Shown: positions 6,708-8,779 of the stretch, piece by piece | Position numbering within the stretch: position 1 is the stretch's first letter | Layout of the letters: each line of letters begins with the position of its first letter | Origin: Clostridia bacterium | GTDB taxonomy: Bacteria > Bacillota > Clostridia > Christensenellales > UBA1242 | Assembly: GCA_017399515.1 (NCBI GenBank) | Contig: JAFQBZ010000035.1 | Location: forward strand, 1 to 8,779 | Direction: 5' to 3' | Length of the DNA stretch: 8,779 bases | Position numbers and translations under genes: made by a program | The notes under the pieces: model-generated | Database searches by the model: none | What the model was told of the DNA's origin: nothing | What the model saw: only the letters and a program-made list of their open reading frames with translations

Positions 6708-6712
6708 ATTAA

Positions 6713-6718
6713 ATTATA
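6713..6718 (-). promoter_or_regulatory. -10 element next to the murI start codon
   Basis: On the minus strand a perfect TATAAT is followed by TTAAT and then the murI ATG at 6707, which would put the transcription start at or next to the initiation codon. No convincing -35 box is found at 16-18 bases (CAACCA at 17), so the promoter may be weak or activator-dependent. In such AT-rich DNA a chance match is possible. Confidence 0.42.
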
Positions 6719-6792
6719 TGCAAAATGCAAAAAATTGGTTGTTTTTTAAAAATTAAGCGTTACTGTGACGCGCTCAGACAGAATTTTAACAA

Positions 6793-6820
6793 AAAAACGA
6801 ATGATTACTCATTCGTTTTT
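6793..6820. terminator. Terminator after the TraG/VirD4-like gene
   Basis: AAAAACGAATGA (6793-6804) pairs with TCATTCGTTTTT (6809-6820) around TTAC. On the minus strand the hairpin ends in a run of seven T and lies 26 bases after the stop at 6847, separating that gene from murI. There is no opposing gene, so the symmetry is probably incidental. Confidence 0.88.
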
Positions 6821-6846
6821 GGGTGTTTTTTATTAAATTTAAAAGT

Positions 6847-7539
6847 TTATCTCTCAAATTTAATGGTTTTTGGTTTTGCACCGGTTGGTTTTAATGTGAC
6901 AGATAAAATTTCATTTTGATTGCAATTGAAAATAAGTTTTGAGTTTGCTTCAACAATTTCAAGAATTTCAGGCATATATAATTCATCAAATTTTTGTTTG
7001 TCAGCAATAAGTGTTGTGACGAAGATGTTTCTGCTTCTAGACACGGTTGTGATTCTTTCGATTGATGGAAGTTTTGTGTCTTCTGCGTTAAAAATAAACA
7101 CGACAATATTGTTTGGAGCAGGAAAGATATCTCTTCTTGTTTCAAGCAAACTTTCAAGAACAGGTTCAAACTTTTCAGCGGTGATATTCATAAAGAAATT
7201 TTTGTCATGAACTTCAGCAACATTTGAGTTTGAATCAAGGTAAGTGTAATTTTTGCCAAGTGCTTCTTCAATATCTTCAAATCTGGTGTAAGCATTAACA
7301 GTTAAAATTGCTGGTGGGTTATTTGAATGTTTGCATGCTTCAAGAAAGTTAATAAAATATTTTTCAACATCAAATGCAAGATTAAAGGTTGAATCTTCAG
7401 CAGGTTCATTGTTATTTATAATCATTGCATTGCAGAAAGAATCAACAAAATGATATTTATCTTTTTGCATATATAATAAATTTCCTGGAAGACCATTTTT
7501 TTCTAATTGTTTTTCTTTAAGTTTAATAATTTTTTTCAT
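6847..7539 (-). CDS. Uncharacterised protein with a TraG/VirD4-like C-terminal half
   Basis: 230 residues, cytosolic, with no signal peptide or TM helix. I do not recognise the N-terminal half (1-135). Residues ~143-210 resemble the stretch after Walker B in TraG/VirD4 conjugative coupling ATPases: a hydrophobic strand IVVFIF (145-150), then NAED (151-154) where those proteins have DEFAN, LPSIERITTVSRSRNIF (157-173) against the usual P-x-x-E-x-x-x-x-x-x-RSR-x-I, and FDELY plus KLIFNCNQNE (201-210) against the N-C-D-T-x-L-F-L-G segment. No Walker A (GxxxxGKT) exists anywhere, so ATP hydrolysis is unlikely. It could be a decayed or domesticated relative of such ATPases, or a chance resemblance. 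The start at 7539 is set by AGGAG (7546-7550), six bases upstream; the earlier in-frame ATG at 7584 is upstream of the predicted transcript start. Confidence 0.72.
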   Translation of the reverse strand: MKKIIKLKEKQLEKNGLPGNLLYMQKDKYHFVDSFCNAMIINNNEPAEDSTFNLAFDVEKYFINFLEACKHSNNPPAILTVNAYTRFEDIEEALGKNYTYLDSNSNVAEVHDKNFFMNITAEKFEPVLESLLETRRDIFPAPNNIVVFIFNAEDTKLPSIERITTVSRSRNIFVTTLIADKQKFDELYMPEILEIVEANSKLIFNCNQNEILSVTLKPTGAKPKTIKFER

Positions 7540-7572
7540 ATAAAACTCCTGTTTTAATATATTTACATTTAC

Positions 7573-7603
7573 ATAATAGCACAAAATTATGGCGGTTTTA
7601 CAA
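7573..7603 (-). promoter_or_regulatory. Promoter of the TraG/VirD4-like gene
   Basis: On the minus strand TATTAT (7573-7578) with an upstream TGC forms an extended -10. TTGTAA (7598-7603) is a possible -35 box at a long 19-base spacing. The start near 7566 leaves about 26 bases of leader including AGGAG. Confidence 0.52.
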
Positions 7604-7610
7604 CTAAAAC
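7595..7610. repeat. Short inverted repeat over the -35 region
   Basis: GTTTTA (7595-7600) and TAAAAC (7605-7610) are perfect inverted arms separated by CAAC. They cover the predicted -35 box of the TraG/VirD4-like gene, a position fitting an operator. No regulator is known, and six-base A/T-rich arms can occur by chance. Confidence 0.35.
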
Positions 7611-7631
7611 AGGGGTGTTTTGCAAAATAAA

Positions 7632-7661
7632 AAACACACCAAACAAATGTTTGATGTGTTT
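7632..7661 (-). terminator. Terminator of the surface-protein gene
   Basis: Arms 7632-7645 and 7648-7661 are complementary except for one position, which is a C-A mismatch in plus-strand RNA but a G-U pair in minus-strand RNA. The minus strand follows with TTTTTTATTTT. It therefore favours minus-strand transcripts and lies six bases past the stop at 7668. Confidence 0.82.
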
Positions 7662-7667
7662 AAATTT

Positions 7668-8779
7668 TTATCTTGTTGCAACTTTTCCTCTTGCTTTCAT
7701 AACGAACAAGAGAACGCAAGTTCCAATAATTGAGCCCAAAACAATAAGCACAAGAGCAGAAGTGTTCAACTTTTTCTTAAAATTAACTGAATAAGAAGCA
7801 GTGGTTCCCATTGAGTCAACAACTTTAATTTCATATTTGCCATATTCAGTTCTGCTAATGATGTTGTTATCTTCTTCAGAGTTTAAAATAAATGTTTCTG
7901 AAACACCATTATATGTGAGTGTGACAGTGATGTCGCCAACGCCATAAACTTTTAAATATACGCCGTCAGGAACTTTTTCATTTTCTTCTTCTGGTTCTGG
8001 TGTGAATTCTTCAATTAAAACTTTTTTGATACCAAATTTAATTGTGAATCTGTTGATGAAAGTTTTTTCAAGTTCAACAGGAATTTCACTTGATGTTGTG
8101 AATTTGATGTTAAAGTTCATTTGAGAATCAATTTTATTTGTATATTTTCTAATATCAGTGTGATAAGGCACTGATGCTTCATAAATAACATCGCCAAAAG
8201 TGAATGTAGTTTTTGCAAACTTAACAATGGTAAACACATAATAAACAGGGTCTTCCACTTCAACAAGTGGATCATCAGGTTCTTTTGCGTTAACCAAAAC
8301 TTGATAATAAGCGTCATCGTGATATTCAAGCACGAAGTCATTATTTTTAAGGTTTGCCAAAATGTCTGCAACTGTGTAAATTGTGTCTACAGTTTCAACG
8401 GTATCGATACCAAAGTCAGTTCTTTTAACAACGATGTTTTCGATAACATCTTCAAGTTTAATTTCTTGACCGGTTGTTTGGTCAAGGCCAAAATCTCCAA
8501 GGTTTTTAACGGTGATTCTGGTTGAATAGTTAAGGGTTGAATCGCTAACGATATAGTCAATATGTTCGCCTGAATCACTGATTGTTTCAGCAACAACATA
8601 AATGTTTTGGAATGGGGTAACGCTTGCACCTGCTTCACGGATGTAGAACGATGTTGAATAATAGTTAGCGTTAGGCATTTTTAAATTGTAAGTTGAGTCA
8701 TAAATTTCAATAGAATATCTTCCGGTTTTTGTGAAGATGATTGAAAATTTGTTATCATCGCTTGCATTTTTTGCATAAA
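7668..8779 (-). CDS. Membrane-anchored surface protein with beta-rich Ig-like segments, 3' part
   Basis: The frame is open to the right edge, so the visible 369 residues are the C-terminal part of a larger protein; the ATG at 8678 is internal. The sequence is beta-strand-rich, with alternating Thr/Val/Ile/Tyr and acidic residues, as in extracellular adhesin or Ig-like domains. A similar strand occurs twice: GRYSIEIYDS (8694-8723) and GKYEIKVVDS (7812-7841), suggesting related domains at both ends of this region. An acidic Pro/Glu linker (EEFTPEPEEENEK, about 7974-8012) separates them. The end is a TM helix (about 7704-7757) and a short basic tail (KARGKVATR), a stop-transfer anchor; no LPXTG sortase signal is present. 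The N-terminal signal peptide should lie outside the window. The family is not recognised; the surface location is inferred. Confidence 0.82.
   Translation of the reverse strand, partial: YAKNASDDNKFSIIFTKTGRYSIEIYDSTYNLKMPNANYYSTSFYIREAGASVTPFQNIYVVAETISDSGEHIDYIVSDSTLNYSTRITVKNLGDFGLDQTTGQEIKLEDVIENIVVKRTDFGIDTVETVDTIYTVADILANLKNNDFVLEYHDDAYYQVLVNAKEPDDPLVEVEDPVYYVFTIVKFAKTTFTFGDVIYEASVPYHTDIRKYTNKIDSQMNFNIKFTTSSEIPVELEKTFINRFTIKFGIKKVLIEEFTPEPEEENEKVPDGVYLKVYGVGDITVTLTYNGVSETFILNSEEDNNIISRTEYGKYEIKVVDSMGTTASYSVNFKKKLNTSALVLIVLGSIIGTCVLLFVMKARGKVATR

Noticed and set aside
6757..6771. GCGTTA-CTG-TGACGC hairpin upstream of murI
   Set aside because: It is short with a three-base loop and one wobble pair, and lies upstream of the predicted murI promoter, so a riboswitch or leader role is not supported.
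7540..7584. Upstream ATG adding 15 residues to the TraG/VirD4-like protein
   Set aside because: It lies upstream of the predicted transcript start, overlaps the promoter -10, and has no ribosome site; ATG 7539 has AGGAG six bases upstream.
8676..8678. ATG as the start of the surface protein
   Set aside because: The frame continues open to the window edge with matching beta-strand sequence, including a repeat of a C-terminal strand, and no signal peptide follows this ATG.
1..8779. CRISPR arrays, tRNA/rRNA genes, insertion sequences, replication origins
   Set aside because: No spaced direct repeats, cloverleaf or rRNA signatures, transposase motifs or DnaA-box clusters were found on reading both strands.

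Overview
The window is AT-rich DNA with bacterial gene organisation: short intergenic gaps, Shine-Dalgarno sites of the AGGAG/AGAGG type, TATAAT-like -10 boxes often extended by TGn, and hairpin-plus-T-tract terminators. Gene content (a DegV/FakB lipid-binding protein, a bPH2 membrane protein, ComEC, the Pol III delta subunit, glutamate racemase, S20) and the comEC-holA...rpsT neighbourhood point to a low-GC Gram-positive lineage (Bacillota, probably an uncultured Clostridia-like or related group). TGA is not used as a sense codon in the genes read here. I cannot place it more finely.

Layout. (1) 1-174 (+) is the C-terminal end of a DegV-family gene; it converges on a bPH2 membrane protein gene (225-776, -) and they share a bidirectional terminator. 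(2) A divergent promoter region (777-911) separates the bPH2 gene from a ComEC-like channel gene (912-2453, +) that ends without the usual metallo-beta-lactamase domain. (3) A strong promoter at 2474-2502 starts a tightly packed unit: holA, a small polytopic membrane protein, and an exported, membrane-anchored M28-peptidase-like protein, the last two joined by 1-base junctions. A terminator follows. (4) From about 5574 onward everything is on the minus strand. In transcription order these are the 3' part of a large surface protein gene (from the right edge to 7668), a gene of unclear role whose C-terminal half resembles TraG/VirD4 coupling proteins (7539-6847), glutamate racemase murI (6707-5937) and rpsT (5887-5609). 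Each has its own promoter or terminator signals.

How the genes relate. comEC, holA and rpsT are neighbours in Bacillus-type genomes. Here the trio survives, but rpsT is inverted and two membrane/surface genes plus murI lie between. The most interesting items are the M28-like protein, which keeps the fold motifs but has lost most metal and catalytic residues (a candidate pseudoenzyme receptor or scaffold co-transcribed with holA), and the TraG/VirD4-like protein that lacks a Walker A motif and has a broken Walker B. murI, and perhaps comEC, appear to be transcribed as leaderless or near-leaderless mRNAs. There are no tRNA or rRNA genes, CRISPR arrays or insertion sequences that I can see.
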